Source: Chloroflexota bacterium
GTDB taxonomy: Bacteria > Chloroflexota > JAJPGV01
DNA length: 64,000 nucleotides
Reading direction: 5' to 3'
Assembly: GCA_021325635.1 (NCBI GenBank)
Contig: JAJPGV010000039.1
Span: 1-64,000, forward strand
Each line of letters begins with the position of its first letter. The stretch's first letter is position 1. The notes under the pieces are model-generated. The model did not search any database. It was not told where the DNA came from and saw only the letters and a list, made by a program, of their open reading frames with translations. Made by a program: the position numbers and the translations under genes. Shown here in pieces: positions 42,784-51,121 of this stretch.

Positions 42784-43950
42784 ATGCAGCGTCTCACTAC
42801 TTGCAGTCTAGGTCGTGCCTGGGCGCCTTTGCTCGTGGCGATCGCGCTTCTCGCGGCGGGTCCGCTGGCGGCAAGGGCCAACCAGACGTCGAATAACGCC
42901 GTCGTGGTGATGGCGGATACCGGATTCCAACCCATTGCCGTCAACATCCCCGTGGATGGAACGGTTACCTGGATCAACCGAGGATCGAGCGTCCACACCG
43001 CCACGACAATCGGCGGCGCCCCTCTGCCCTTCACCACCGGCGGACTCGGCCCGGGAGAGACAACCAGCTTCACCTTCGGAACGTCCGGCCGCTACTATTA
43101 CACCTCCTCTACGGACTGCCTCAACGGAGTCAACAACGCGGCCTTCCCATGCAGTATCAGCTACCTCGTCCAGGTTGGTCCGGCTCCTTCGATCGTGCCC
43201 TATGTGCCGGCCACACCCACCCCACAACCCGCAGCTGTGGCTCCGCTGCCAGCGGTCGAGCAGCCGTCAGCGAGTGGGCTGCCCCAGGCCGCCACTCTTA
43301 ACATCACGGATACGGGCATTTCCCCACGTTCGGTCAGCATCGCTCTGAATGGCAGCGTGACCTGGATCGACCAGGGCGGCGCCGTGCATACGGCAACAAG
43401 CCTGCCGGGCATCTTCCCCGGATTCGACACCGGCGGTCTGGGCTGGGCACAGAGCGCCAACGTCGTCTTCACCACCCCCGGCAGGTATGAATACACGTCC
43501 GCTCCCGACTGCCTGAACAACAGCTACACGCCCGGCTTCGACTGCGGGCCATACACAGTGGAAGTGAGCAGTAGCCCGGTCATCGTCCCGGCGGCTCCAA
43601 CGCCAGTCCCTACGCAGGCGCCATACCTCGCGGCGCCCGCCCCGAACACGACTGTTGCTCTGGACGAAGTTGGCGGCTTCCAGCCGTATACCCTGCTCAT
43701 CAAGGCAGGCCAGATTGTGACGTGGACTAATCGAGGGAGCCTGGTGCACAGTGTGGTCAGCGACCCAGGCTACATCCCCGCTTTTGACTCAGGCGGGCTT
43801 GCCCCAGGCGATAGCTTCTCGGTGACGTTCAGCCAACCGGGCTCTTTTGGCTACCATTCGTCGACCGAGCCCATCTACAGCCACGACACCAGCTGCGACT
43901 GCACCGTCACCACGTACACACTCAAGGGCGTCGTCCAGGTCTCCAGCTAA
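42784..43950 (+). CDS. secreted protein with three cupredoxin-like domains
   Basis: A 388-residue exported protein. The signal peptide is about residues 1-33 (LLVAIALLAAGPLAARA). Three plastocyanin-like repeats follow at about 37-132, 165-268 and 288-388, each with a G-x-V-T-W-I-[ND]-x-G / VHT-A-T-type strand (VTWINRGSSVHTATT, VTWIDQGGAVHTATS, VTWTNRGSLVHSVVS). Pro/Thr-rich linkers (TPTPQPAAV) join them. In repeats 1 and 2 the late copper-binding H-x-x-x-x-M/H is replaced by YYYTSSTDC and YEYTSAPDC. Only repeat 3 has GYHSSTEPIYSHDTSC, so copper binding may be confined to it. Confidence 0.85.
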   Translation: MQRLTTCSLGRAWAPLLVAIALLAAGPLAARANQTSNNAVVVMADTGFQPIAVNIPVDGTVTWINRGSSVHTATTIGGAPLPFTTGGLGPGETTSFTFGTSGRYYYTSSTDCLNGVNNAAFPCSISYLVQVGPAPSIVPYVPATPTPQPAAVAPLPAVEQPSASGLPQAATLNITDTGISPRSVSIALNGSVTWIDQGGAVHTATSLPGIFPGFDTGGLGWAQSANVVFTTPGRYEYTSAPDCLNNSYTPGFDCGPYTVEVSSSPVIVPAAPTPVPTQAPYLAAPAPNTTVALDEVGGFQPYTLLIKAGQIVTWTNRGSLVHSVVSDPGYIPAFDSGGLAPGDSFSVTFSQPGSFGYHSSTEPIYSHDTSCDCTVTTYTLKGVVQVSS

Positions 43951-44073
43951 TTTAGCGCCACAGTCACGCCTTATTCGCACGTTAACGGCGAATTCATCCG
44001 CTGTTTGTCGTGGTGCGGACAAGATGAAGAGAGAAGCCACACGCCTCAGAGGCGCCTTCTTAGGAGCATCGTC

Positions 44074-45204
44074 ATGCGAGCATACCCCCAGAACCTGGCG
44101 CAGACTGTCGAGCATCTGCAGCATCGTCCCCCCGACGGGCAGGTCCTGTCTGTCTACGCGGACGTCAGCCCGCGGGCACGCACCGAAGAGCGCGTGCTGG
44201 TCGCCTTCCGAGAAGAATGCCGGGAGCTGCGCAAAGCCCTTCCGGAAGGCCAGCGGACGGCTTTCAATCGGGCGGCGCAGCGAGCTGAGCGGCTTCTGGT
44301 TGAAGACCGAGCGCCGGCGACGGCGGGCCTGGCCGTCTTCGTTACCGAGACCGGCAAGGTGTTGGAGCAGGTCGATCTTCCGGACCCCCCACTCCCCGGC
44401 ATGAGCTGGTCGGTCACGCCACGCCTGGAGCCCCTCGAGGAGGTGCTCGACGACTACGAGCGTATAGCCGTGCTGCTGTTCGACAAGGAGCGTGCGCGAA
44501 TATACACAGTGTTCCTGGGGCAGATCGAAGAACGCCATGAGCTGACGGACGAAGCGCCTGGGAAACAGGCCACCGGCGAGTGGTTCGGCCTGGCCCAGAC
44601 CCGTTACGAACGGCATCACATGGACCATGTGCTGCGACACGCCAAGCGCGCCACTCGGACGCTAATGGACGTCCAGCGCGAGCATCCGTTCGACCGGCTG
44701 TTCCTGGCGGGAACCGACGAGGCGCTGGCGGCGCTGCGCTCCCAGCTTCCGTCCGCGCTGCGCGCGAGGTTGGCTGGTGAGCTCCAACTGGAGCTGTTCG
44801 CCCCGGAAGGCGAGGTGCTGGCGGCAGCCCTGCGCCAGGCCGAAGCCGCGGAGCGCGCTGACGAGCTGCAAGAAGTGGCAAGGCTGTTCGAGGCTGCTCG
44901 GCAGCGCTACCCGGCGATCGGCATCGACAGCACCCTTCAGGCGGCCAGCGATGATCGCATCCACCGGCTGGTCGTAGCCGACACCTTTGGACCGACCGGT
45001 CACGAGTGCCCGCAATGCGGCTTGCTGAGCCAGGCGGACGAGGTGTGCGGCCGCTGCGGCGCGAAGACCGAGCCGGTGCCGGACCTCAAGGAGGCAGTCG
45101 TGCAGCGGAGCCTCAAGGCCGGCGCCAGCATCGAAGTCGTCTCCGGCGAGGCCGCCGCCCAGCTCATGACCGCTGGCGGAATTGGTGCCTGGACAAGGTA
45201 TTGA
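44074..45204 (+). CDS. eRF1-like (bacterial archaeo-eukaryotic release factor, baeRF) family protein
   Basis: A 376-residue protein in the baeRF group, whose middle and C-terminal domains share the fold of eukaryotic/archaeal eRF1/Dom34. The central YERIAVLLFDKERARIYTVFLGQIEE is the diagnostic beta-hairpin, and FDRLFLAGTDEALAALRSQLP follows. A C-terminal zinc ribbon (CPQCG ... CGRCG) and an end QLMTAGGIGAWTRY-type block match this family. The GGQ hydrolysis motif is not seen, so a role in ribosome rescue rather than peptide release is possible. TAGGAG precedes ATG 44074. Confidence 0.8.
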   Translation: MRAYPQNLAQTVEHLQHRPPDGQVLSVYADVSPRARTEERVLVAFREECRELRKALPEGQRTAFNRAAQRAERLLVEDRAPATAGLAVFVTETGKVLEQVDLPDPPLPGMSWSVTPRLEPLEEVLDDYERIAVLLFDKERARIYTVFLGQIEERHELTDEAPGKQATGEWFGLAQTRYERHHMDHVLRHAKRATRTLMDVQREHPFDRLFLAGTDEALAALRSQLPSALRARLAGELQLELFAPEGEVLAAALRQAEAAERADELQEVARLFEAARQRYPAIGIDSTLQAASDDRIHRLVVADTFGPTGHECPQCGLLSQADEVCGRCGAKTEPVPDLKEAVVQRSLKAGASIEVVSGEAAAQLMTAGGIGAWTRY

Positions 45205-45359
45205 CCGCGGGCAAACAGCCGCAATCGGCACACCTGCTGCAGCGCGGGGGCTTGTCTCCCACGGGTTAGCCGGAGCTCCCATGAGAAGGCGAACGGAGAC
45301 CGGCGGGCCGTAAGAGCTGCATGGGATCAGTCGGGACGCGAACGAGCGGGCGAATGGGC
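45205..45359. other. intergenic region with GCGGGGGCTTG element
   Basis: A short non-coding stretch between two converging genes. It repeats at 45244-45254 the GCGGGGGCTTG core found in the hairpin at 19099-19109, again just past a gene end. Pairing is weaker here (GGG with CCC), so it may be an eroded copy of the same dispersed element or terminator. Confidence 0.4.
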
Positions 45360-46508
45360 TCAGGCTGCGCGCTGACGTTCGGCCTGGGGCCTGGCCTCGG
45401 CCAGGGCTGTCCTCAGCTCCATGAAACGGGCGATGTCGAGGAGCGTAAGCAGACCAAGGACTTGCTCCTCATCCATGACCACGACGTAGTCCGCGTGCCT
45501 GGAGCCCATCTCCGTCAGAACGTCGGTAAGAAGTCGCTCAGACGGAGAGACGATTTCCTGCTCGAGCGGATGCATGATAGCTCGCGCAGGCGTCGAGCCC
45601 CACAGCTCCCGAGCAACGCGCCGGACCTGTTTCAGATCGGCGATGCCGACCAACTGCGATGCCTGCATCACCAGCACAGCTCGCTCGCCGTACTGGAGCA
45701 TGGCAGCGGCTAGATCGGCGACGGCCGCGTCGCCTTCCACCACACGCGGCGAACCCTTGAGCAACTCGCCGACCTTCACCCCCACGAACGCCGATTGGAC
45801 GTCCATTGCATGAGTGGTTTGCTCGGTCGCCTGGATCAGAAACCAACCGATGAACGCTATCCACAGACCGCCCGCCACGTTTCCGGCAAACAGCTGCAGC
45901 ATGCCAAGGGCGATGAGCCCATAAGCAACGCCCTTGCCCGCCGAAGCCGCGATTCGGGTAGCGCGCGCCAAGTCCCGTGTGATACCCCACAGCACCGACC
46001 GCAGCACACGGCCACCATCAAGCGGAAAGCCGGGCAGCAGGTTGAAGGCCCCCAGGATGGCATTGATCAACGCCAGGTATTCCGCCATGGCCGTCAAGGG
46101 CAGACTCACCTGGGACGTCAGCAGCGACGCGGCGTACGCTACCCCCGAAACAACAAAGCTGGCGATGGGCCCCGCGATGGCAACCAGGAACTCCGTCGAA
46201 GCTCGCGTGGGCTCGCCCTTCAGCTCAGAGATGCCTCCGAAGACGAACATCGTTATGGAGTGCACCTCCAGGCCGTGGGCCCGCGCCACGAGCGAATGGC
46301 TCAGCTCATGAACGACGACAGAAGCGAATAGCAAGAGCGCGGAAACGACGGCCAGGATCCAGGTCGTTGGCCGATCGAGCAGGGGATAGCTCTCCGGGAA
46401 GTAGCCTGCGCCGAGGGACCAGGTAACCAGGGCAAAGATCAACAGCCAGCTGGCGTGAACCCGAATCTCGATGCCCCACACCCGGGCGATACGCAACGAA
46501 GCGCGCAT
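45360..46508 (-). CDS. site-2 intramembrane metalloprotease (M50) with CBS pair
   Basis: A 382-residue membrane protease. The catalytic VVVHELSHSLVAR (HExxH) is in an early helix. The third ligand motif NLLPGFPLDGGRVLRS (N-P-x-D-G-type) is in a later one, and five to six hydrophobic helices surround them. Residues about 240-370 form two CBS modules, predicted to sense AMP/ATP. It is probably a regulator that cuts membrane-bound anti-sigma factors under stress. ATG 46508 follows AAGGAA. It lies downstream of the Hsp20 gene on the same strand. Confidence 0.9.
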   Translation of the reverse strand: MRASLRIARVWGIEIRVHASWLLIFALVTWSLGAGYFPESYPLLDRPTTWILAVVSALLLFASVVVHELSHSLVARAHGLEVHSITMFVFGGISELKGEPTRASTEFLVAIAGPIASFVVSGVAYAASLLTSQVSLPLTAMAEYLALINAILGAFNLLPGFPLDGGRVLRSVLWGITRDLARATRIAASAGKGVAYGLIALGMLQLFAGNVAGGLWIAFIGWFLIQATEQTTHAMDVQSAFVGVKVGELLKGSPRVVEGDAAVADLAAAMLQYGERAVLVMQASQLVGIADLKQVRRVARELWGSTPARAIMHPLEQEIVSPSERLLTDVLTEMGSRHADYVVVMDEEQVLGLLTLLDIARFMELRTALAEARPQAERQRAA

Positions 46509-46659
46509 GTTCACTTCCTTCCCACCGCCTGAGGGCTAGGAGCATGCCCGGAATGCGATTCCCGGTGCATTCCCTCCGCCCGAAAAACGGATCAGCATTC
46601 GCAACGTCCGCTCCGACGGTGCCCCTCCCCCGCCGCCTTCGATCGTTCCCGGCATGGTC

Positions 46660-47148
46660 TTAGTCCTTGATAGCAAGCTTCTTCTGCGGCGGCGTAGGGC
46701 CCGACGACAGGAGGGTGACGGTGAGCATCCCATCCTTGAGCTTCGCCTCGGCCCTGTCGGCGTCCACGTCATTGGGCAGACGAAGCGTTCGGGTGAAAGA
46801 GCTGGAGTACTGCTCTCTCACAAAGTAGTCTCTCTCGGCGGGCTCCTGCGGCTCGGTGCGCAAGCGCCGTACGGTGAGGACGTCACCTTCGATCGTGGCT
46901 TCAATCTCCTCCGGCTTGGCGCCGGGCAGCCCAATCTTGACGACGATTCGGCCGTCTTCCTTGAACATGTCGACCGCCGGCTGCAGCTTGCCGGACGGCG
47001 GCTCGCACGGCAGCCAATCCCATGGCCACGAGGCGAGTCGCTCCATGACCTCCGCCAACCTTCGGATCTCTGTTCTCCACGGGTCCCGCATCAGACGATC
47101 GAGCTCCAGCAGCGTCAAACGTTCTCGCTTGGTGCTTGTGTCAGCCAT
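46660..47148 (-). CDS. Hsp20 / alpha-crystallin small heat-shock protein
   Basis: An ATP-independent holdase chaperone of about 162 residues that stops unfolded proteins aggregating. The alpha-crystallin domain runs from AVDMFKEDGRIVVKIGLPG through EGDVLTVRRLR to the signature FTRTLRLPNDVDADRAEAKLKDGMLTVTL. Here the expected A-x-x-x-n-G-V-L motif reads AKLKDGMLTV. AGGAGGT lies 12 bases before ATG 47148 and 3 bases before TTG 47157, so either start is possible. It is 28 bases after the Lon-like protease stop on the same strand, probably co-regulated. Confidence 0.93.
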   Translation of the reverse strand: MADTSTKRERLTLLELDRLMRDPWRTEIRRLAEVMERLASWPWDWLPCEPPSGKLQPAVDMFKEDGRIVVKIGLPGAKPEEIEATIEGDVLTVRRLRTEPQEPAERDYFVREQYSSSFTRTLRLPNDVDADRAEAKLKDGMLTVTLLSSGPTPPQKKLAIKD

Positions 47149-47176
47149 GTGTGCCAATCAACCTCCTTAGCCGGCC

Positions 47177-49777
47177 TCACGCGGCCGGATTGGCGCTGGG
47201 CTCACCGCGACCTCGCCCGGGAGCCGGCTGCCGCCGCCTCAGACGTGGCGTGCGTGGCCCGACCTCCGCCGGAGTGCGCTCGCGCAACTCGGGCTGCTCT
47301 ACCGGCCGGTTGTAGCTTTTCAAGCGCTCGGCGTATTCCCGCAGCCGGTGATCGACCGAGCCGTTGACGGTGCCGTCCGGCCACGTTTCATCGAGGTCAC
47401 GCCGGCCGGCAGGAACGCCAGCAAGAATCTCGATAGCTTGGTCCACCGTATCCACCGCCCAGACGTGGAAACGCCCCTCACGAGCGCTGTCGACGATGTC
47501 CTCCCTGAGCATCAGGTGGTTGACGTTCCGCCGCGGGATGATCACCCCCTGATCGCCGCTGAGACCCTTCGACTTACAGGTGTCGTAAAAGCCTTCGATC
47601 TTGCGGGTTACTCCCCCAACCGGCTGGACCTCGCCCAACTGATTCACCGAGCCGGTGATGGCAATGTCCTGCCGCAACGGCACGGTACCCAGCGCCGACA
47701 GGAGCGCGCACAGCTCGGCGCAGGAAGCGCTATCGCCCTCGATCTCGTCGTAGGTCTGCTCGAACGTGATACGCGCAGCCAGCGCCAGCGGCTTGTCTTG
47801 GGCATATCGGGCCATGAAGAACGTAGTCAGGATGAGGAAGCCCTTGTTGTGAATGCGGCCACTGAGCCTGGTCTCCCGCTCCAGGTTCATGACCCCCTCG
47901 CTGCCGAGGGATGTTTGAGCCGTAATGCGCACCGGCCGGCCGAAAGAGTAGTCGCCAACGTCCAGGACCGACAGCGCGTTGACCTGCCCAACGCGGGACC
48001 CGGACGTATCGATGAGCAGGGTCCCTTCCTCCATGAGGTCGCTCAGCTTCTCTTCGAACAGGTTGGAGCGGAAGGTCCGGGCCTCGATAGCCTGCCGGAC
48101 GTGTTCGGCAGTTACTATCTGGCCGCCCGCCTGGCCCGCCGCGTGACTGGCTTCCACAACCACGTCACCGATGTCCTTGAAGCGGGCGCTGAGCCGGCCC
48201 TGATGCTCGGTCAAGCGAGCGCCGTATTCGGCAATCTTGGCGACGGCGCTTCGGTCGAAATGCCTGAGCTTGAGCTCCCGAACCTGGCTGCTCACAAACC
48301 CGGCGTAGCTTGCCAGCTGCTCGGCATTGGTCTTGAGCTCATTGTCGAAGTCGGCCCGAACTCGGAAGAGCTTCGGAAAGTCCTCGTCGTAGAAATACAG
48401 GAGGTAGTAGATGCGCGGCAGGCCGATCAGGACGACCTTCACGTCCAGTGGAATGGGCTGCGGGCGCAGGGTCGCGGCCGGAAAGGCCATGTACTGCTCG
48501 CCCAGGTTCTCGATTCGCAGCTCGCCGGTCTGCAGAGCCCTCTTGAGTGTATTCCAGGCAAATGGGCTGCCCAGAACATCCAGCGCGTTGAGCACCAGGT
48601 AGCCGCCATTCGCCCGATGCAGAGCGCCGGCCTTGATCATCGCGAAATCCGTGACCATGGCCCCGAGCTGGCCGCGGTACTCGATCCGGCCCAGCAGGTT
48701 GTAGTACGTGGGGTTGGACTCGAACACCACGGGGGCGCCGGCCAGACCCTGGTTGTTGACCAGGACGTTCACCTGGTAGCGCCTGAAGACGGCGTCCTCA
48801 GCCTCACCACGCATCTGCTGGAGAAGCTGGGGCAGGGAACCCTGCTCCGACTCGCCGGCCTCACCCTGGCGCCAGATCTCCTCGTCATGAGTCACCAGGT
48901 CTTCCTGGGCCTGCAGCAGGTAATCGACAATCGCCGGTTGATCCTGGTACTTCTCCTGCAGGACCTTGATGAGCGGGGCAATCGTCGATCGCGCCACCTG
49001 CTGATGCAGCTCGGCCATGCGCTCATGGGCGTCCTTTTCGAACTGCCGGATCTGCTCCCACACGTCCATGAAGGCTCGACTGATCTCCTCGCCATGCTGG
49101 AGGAGGCCGGCACGCTTGTCCTCCGGCAGACTATCCAGCTCTTCAGGCTTCATCGGCCGGCCGTGCACGATGGGGATGACAGCCGGACCGCCGGGAGTGA
49201 TGGTGATGCCCAGGCCTTCCTTTTCCGCCTGCTCACTGAGGCCGTGCAGCAGCCGGTCGCGGGGCTCGGTAACCGCTCTGTGCACCTCTTCTTGCGCCCG
49301 CCGGTACTCACGGCTTTCGAACACGCGCCGAAGGTCTCGCCGCACGTTAGCAATCAGTTGCCGCACGTCCTCCTGGAACACCACCGCTCGGCCCGGTGGC
49401 AGGCTGATGGCGGCAGGTTGAGCCGGGTCCTTGAAGTTGAAGACGTAGCACCAGTCGTCAGGGGCCGGGCGGCGAGCTGCCAGCTGGCGAAGATACAGCG
49501 CCGCGGTGGTCCTGCGGCCGGTTCCGGAGGGCCCGGCGACGAAAAGATTGAAGCCCGGCGCCTCGGTGGCGAGGCCAAAGGACAGCGCGCTGAGTGCACG
49601 CGGCTGACCCACCGTCCCATCCAGGGGCGGTACCTGCTCGGTGGTGTCGAAGGGAAAGGCCGTCGGATCGCACGTCCAGCGCAGCTGCGCCGGCGAAACT
49701 TCGAGCGGACGGGTATCCACTGCGTCTGGGGTCGGTTGCTGGCCGTTTGGCGACGGCGGGCGGGCGGACCTGTCCAT
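47177..49777 (-). CDS. Lon-family ATP-dependent protease (LonC/YcbZ-like, AAA_32)
   Basis: An 866-residue ATP-dependent serine protease of the non-canonical Lon group. The C-terminal S16 domain has EGDSASCAELCALLSALG (catalytic Ser about 683) and GGVTRKIEGFYDTCKSKGL (Lys about 726). The 43-residue spacing is the same as in E. coli Lon. The Walker A region reads GPSGTGRRTT (82-91), with Arg where Lys is expected. The family middle has FESNPTYYNLLGRIEYRGQLG and GYLVLNALDVL. The C-terminal 40 residues are basic and Pro-rich. It is the first gene of the Lon-Hsp20-M50 unit. Confidence 0.88.
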   Translation of the reverse strand: MDRSARPPSPNGQQPTPDAVDTRPLEVSPAQLRWTCDPTAFPFDTTEQVPPLDGTVGQPRALSALSFGLATEAPGFNLFVAGPSGTGRRTTAALYLRQLAARRPAPDDWCYVFNFKDPAQPAAISLPPGRAVVFQEDVRQLIANVRRDLRRVFESREYRRAQEEVHRAVTEPRDRLLHGLSEQAEKEGLGITITPGGPAVIPIVHGRPMKPEELDSLPEDKRAGLLQHGEEISRAFMDVWEQIRQFEKDAHERMAELHQQVARSTIAPLIKVLQEKYQDQPAIVDYLLQAQEDLVTHDEEIWRQGEAGESEQGSLPQLLQQMRGEAEDAVFRRYQVNVLVNNQGLAGAPVVFESNPTYYNLLGRIEYRGQLGAMVTDFAMIKAGALHRANGGYLVLNALDVLGSPFAWNTLKRALQTGELRIENLGEQYMAFPAATLRPQPIPLDVKVVLIGLPRIYYLLYFYDEDFPKLFRVRADFDNELKTNAEQLASYAGFVSSQVRELKLRHFDRSAVAKIAEYGARLTEHQGRLSARFKDIGDVVVEASHAAGQAGGQIVTAEHVRQAIEARTFRSNLFEEKLSDLMEEGTLLIDTSGSRVGQVNALSVLDVGDYSFGRPVRITAQTSLGSEGVMNLERETRLSGRIHNKGFLILTTFFMARYAQDKPLALAARITFEQTYDEIEGDSASCAELCALLSALGTVPLRQDIAITGSVNQLGEVQPVGGVTRKIEGFYDTCKSKGLSGDQGVIIPRRNVNHLMLREDIVDSAREGRFHVWAVDTVDQAIEILAGVPAGRRDLDETWPDGTVNGSVDHRLREYAERLKSYNRPVEQPELRERTPAEVGPRTPRLRRRQPAPGRGRGEPSANPAA

Positions 49778-49882
49778 GCACTCATGCTCCCCTCCGGGCG
49801 CTAAACGCCCACTAAAGCCGCTGGCAACCGCCGATAAATTCCGCCCCTGGCTCGGGCGGGGGCGCTTGTGGCCGAAAGCCGC

Positions 49883-50071
49883 TCAGTCTTGGATGGGAGC
49901 GAGCTCCGGAAGGCGCGCCAAGAAGGACACGATGATTTGCTCGTCCTGCTTCAGTCCCTGCCGAAACTCATAGTTCTCCGTGTCCCGGATCTCCATCCGC
50001 AGGTCGCCCAGGTAGTTCCGCAAGACACCCCCGATCACGGCTACTTCTTGGTCGCTGAAATCGAGTTGCAT
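49883..50071 (-). CDS. small conserved-looking hypothetical protein
   Basis: A 62-residue acidic protein (FSDQEVAVIGGVLRNYLGDL, then MEIRDTENYEFRQGLKQDE) that looks like a helical hairpin. AGGAGAAGG lies a few bases before ATG 50071, strong support for translation. It is upstream of the Lon-like gene on the same strand (105-base gap). No family recognised. Confidence 0.6.
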   Translation of the reverse strand: MQLDFSDQEVAVIGGVLRNYLGDLRMEIRDTENYEFRQGLKQDEQIIVSFLARLPELAPIQD

Positions 50072-50380
50072 AAGCCACCTTCTCCTGTTGCTTCGAGCCT
50101 AGGAACGAGGAAGCCAACACCCGGCAAATGACACGAAAACGTTGCATAAACGGCGAACGCACTGGGGCTTCACGGTCGCCGCTGTCCCTCCCTGCTCGCG
50201 CCGGACGTGCCCGCACAAATCGGGCCCTGCTCGTTGGCCCGTGCATGGTCATCCCCCTCTCTGCCGGCAGCAGGACCGGCTTTAGCACCCGTTTGCACGT
50301 CCTTGACGGGAAGTTCGCGCGGCGCTGCCTACCGTACTCCTGTAGGCCTTGCCTCACATCAACCAGCAGGTGCAGACGTC
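50072..50380. other. 309-bp promoter region upstream of the CO dehydrogenase operon
   Basis: Non-coding divergent DNA between the small protein and the CooF gene. TTGACG at 50303-50308 may be a -35 box, but no convincing -10 lies 16-18 bases on. CCCG/CGGG dyads flank it. I did not find a CooA/CRP-like TGTCA-N6-TGACA site. Regulation of the operon therefore cannot be read directly. Confidence 0.4.
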
Positions 50381-51121
50381 ATGACCATGGGGCTTCGATC
50401 CGAGCGCCAAAGGCGGGCGCCACGCAGCGTGTTCGTGAACCCCGAGCACTGCATTGGCTGCCGCCAGTGCGAGTTCGCCTGCGCTGTCGAGCACTCGCGG
50501 AGCAACGACCAGTTCGCCGCCTTCCTCGAGGATCCTGTGCCTCGCACGAGGGTGCACGTCGAGGCGGGGGACGTGCCCTCGACCTCGTTCCCGAACCGCT
50601 GCCGCCATTGCGATCCGGCTCCCTGCCAGCAAGTCTGCCCGACCGGAGCCGTCAGCCGCGACGACGAGATGGGCGTTGTCCTCATCGAGGCTACGCGCTG
50701 CATCGGCTGCGCCATGTGCGCCGTCGTCTGCCCGTTCGACGTCATCAGCTTCTATCCGCTGGCCGAAGGGCCCGATCCACAGACCGCCGTCGCCGTCAAG
50801 TGCGACGGTTGTATCGACCGACAGCGCCGCCACGAGGTTCCGGCTTGCGCCGAAGCCTGCAAAGTGGAAGCGCTGGTGTACGGCGAGCTGAACGAGCTGA
50901 TCCGGTCCGGCCGGGTGCGCGAAACCCGCGCGGTGCTAGGGGCGGCGGACCTCACTCACCAGCCAGCCGCCGACCCGCTCGCCGGCTGGCACGCCTGGGG
51001 TGATGAAATCCTCACGGTCGCGGCCGCGGCGCACATGCCGGGGCACAACCACCATAACGGGCACGGCAATGGGCACGGCCCGGCCAAGAGCACTAACAAG
51101 AGCGATGGAGGTTCCCGATGA
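50381..51121 (+). CDS. cooF: CooF-like 4x[4Fe-4S] electron-transfer protein with His-rich tail
   Basis: A 246-residue ferredoxin-like partner of CO dehydrogenase that carries electrons away from CooS. Four cluster motifs are seen: CIGCRQCEFAC, CRHCDPAPCQQVCP, CIGCAMCAVVCP and CDGCIDRQRRHEVPACAEAC. This is the DmsB/CooF arrangement. The C-terminus carries an unusual His/Asn/Gly run (HMPGHNHHNGHGNGHG) suited to bind Ni or other metal, reminiscent of the separate nickel protein CooJ. AGGTG precedes ATG 50381. Its stop overlaps cooS as ATGA, so it opens the operon. Confidence 0.9.
   Translation: MTMGLRSERQRRAPRSVFVNPEHCIGCRQCEFACAVEHSRSNDQFAAFLEDPVPRTRVHVEAGDVPSTSFPNRCRHCDPAPCQQVCPTGAVSRDDEMGVVLIEATRCIGCAMCAVVCPFDVISFYPLAEGPDPQTAVAVKCDGCIDRQRRHEVPACAEACKVEALVYGELNELIRSGRVRETRAVLGAADLTHQPAADPLAGWHAWGDEILTVAAAAHMPGHNHHNGHGNGHGPAKSTNKSDGGSR

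Noticed and set aside
47348-49804. 818-codon open frame antisense to the Lon-like protease gene
   Set aside because: A GC-skewed shadow of a strong coding gene; its composition is Arg/His/Gln-rich with no domain.
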